NCBI RefSeq assembly: GCF_004214935.1
Contig: NZ_SFCC01000002.1
Span: 1-64,000, forward strand
Length of the DNA: 64,000 nt
Direction: 5' to 3'
From: Amycolatopsis suaedae
Lineage (GTDB): Bacteria; Actinomycetota; Actinomycetes; Mycobacteriales; Pseudonocardiaceae
Part shown: in pieces, positions 63,402 through 64,000 of the stretch
Layout: every line of letters starts with the position of its first letter
Numbering within the stretch: the stretch's first letter is position 1
Program-made: the position numbers and the translations under genes
Notes under the pieces: model-generated
Seen by the model: the letters and a program-made list of their open reading frames with translations, nothing else
Database searches by the model: none
What the model was told of the DNA's origin: nothing

Positions 63402-64000
63402 CTACCAGCCGTTCTTGTGCGCCCGCGCCTCGTACAGCAGAACCGACGCCGACACCGAGACGTTCAGCGAGTCCGCCGACCCCAGCATCGGAATCCCCAC
63501 CCGCTGGAACCCGGCGTCGTACCACGGCCGGGAAACGCCGAACCGCTCGCTGCCGACCACCAGCGCCGTGCGGCCGCGGTAGTCCAGCTCGCGGTAGTTC
63601 ACGCTGTCGTCGGTGTCCGCGATGTAGACCCGGAACCGGTTTCGCTTCAGCCAGTCGATGGCGTCGTCGACGTCGTCGAAATCGAGCGAGGGAACCTTGA
63701 TGCTCATTCCCTGACTGCTGCGCAGCACCTTCGGATGGGTCATCCGGGTGCGCCGGTTCGTCATGACCAGGCAGTCAGCGCCGCAGGCATCCATGGTGCG
63801 CAGCAGCGTGCCGAGGTTGCCGGGGATCTCCAGCGCGTCGGTCACCAGCACCAGCGCGTCGTCGCCGAACTCGAAGGTCGCCGGATCCCAGTCGGGCAAC
63901 CTGGCGACGGAGAGGAGGCCGTCCGGATTCGGCCGTTCGGCCAGGCGTGCCAACGTCTTCTCGGAGATCTGGTACGCGCGTCGCGCGCGGTCCGCGAGTT
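63402..64000 (-). CDS. SpoU/TrmH-family RNA methyltransferase, 5' end outside window
   Basis: At least 199 codons of a second SPOUT protein. Motifs IPGNLGTLLRT, VGSERFGVS and IPMLGSADSLNVSVSASVLLYE are present. The frame stays open to the window edge with convincing coding sequence (RARRAYQISEKTLARLAERP before the TTG at 63953), so the TTG is internal and the true start lies beyond 64000. It overlaps nothing and is followed after 4 bases by the other SpoU gene; the two probably share a transcript. The RNA target is unknown. Confidence 0.88.
   Translation of the reverse strand, partial: LADRARRAYQISEKTLARLAERPNPDGLLSVARLPDWDPATFEFGDDALVLVTDALEIPGNLGTLLRTMDACGADCLVMTNRRTRMTHPKVLRSSQGMSIKVPSLDFDDVDDAIDWLKRNRFRVYIADTDDSVNYRELDYRGRTALVVGSERFGVSRPWYDAGFQRVGIPMLGSADSLNVSVSASVLLYEARAHKNGW

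Noticed and set aside
63951..63953. TTG as the true start of the second SpoU gene
   Set aside because: The frame continues upstream to the window edge with family-like sequence, so the TTG is internal.

Overview
The window is high-GC actinobacterial chromosome. GTG starts, 4-bp ATGA/GTGA overlaps and leaderless-looking starts are common, and the content includes F420-dependent oxidoreductases, a mycothiol-dependent-type enzyme, SARP and STPK families, and CrgA. The best fit is Pseudonocardiaceae (Amycolatopsis-like); the genus cannot be fixed from the sequence alone.

Layout. (1) 1-6.7 kb: beta-glucoside use (sugar symporter plus GH1 glucosidase, divergent TetR), a PLP amino-acid racemase/aldolase-like enzyme, a sugar-lactone oxidase and an SDR-like protein. 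(2) 6.7-11.9 kb: an unknown protein, a membrane Ser/Thr kinase with an RsiV-like outer domain, and two overlapping CoA-ester lyases. (3) 11.9-13.7 kb: an abutting pair, OLD/RecF-like ATPase plus DUF4276 TOPRIM-like protein. Its base composition is lower than its neighbours', and it is the best candidate here for a phage-defence module. (4) 13.7-17.9 kb: mycothiol-type enzyme divergent from MerR, aspartate aminotransferase, and an MFS exporter whose promoter and start codon lie in a 14-bp palindrome. (5) 17.9-27.1 kb: eight minus-strand genes (oligopeptide-type ABC transporter, aldehyde dehydrogenase, SDR, amidase) divergent from a FadR-type GntR regulator, with a 19-bp FadR-like operator between them. 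(6) 27.1-35.6 kb: patatin, PPOX/F420 protein, Cys/Met PLP enzyme, three secreted hydrolases (carboxylesterase, SGNH, penicillin-acylase family) and an FKBP.

(7) 35.7-53.8 kb is the conserved origin-proximal actinobacterial block: tRNA-Leu(CAG), fhaA-fhaB-pstP-rodA-pbpA-pknA-pknB, trpG/pabA, sortase E, crgA, PH-domain protein, rhomboid, ppiA, and a protein in the position of CwsA. These genes couple peptidoglycan synthesis and septation to Ser/Thr phosphorylation. Two units interrupt the block: a two-gene ABC transporter between pknB and trpG, and a ferredoxin-NADP reductase preceded by a DtxR/IdeR-like iron box. A 52-residue membrane protein is translationally coupled to the sortase.

(8) 53.8-64 kb: a DUF2020 lipoprotein, a nucleotidyltransferase, divergent F420/LLM oxidoreductases, a cytochrome P450 divergent from a 1028-residue SARP/NB-ARC regulator with three 11-bp-spaced direct repeats between them, and two tandem SpoU-family RNA methyltransferases, the second cut by the window edge.

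No rRNA, CRISPR array, transposase or prophage was seen. The only non-coding stretch over 300 bases is the hairpin-rich, tRNA-bearing interval 35645-36104.
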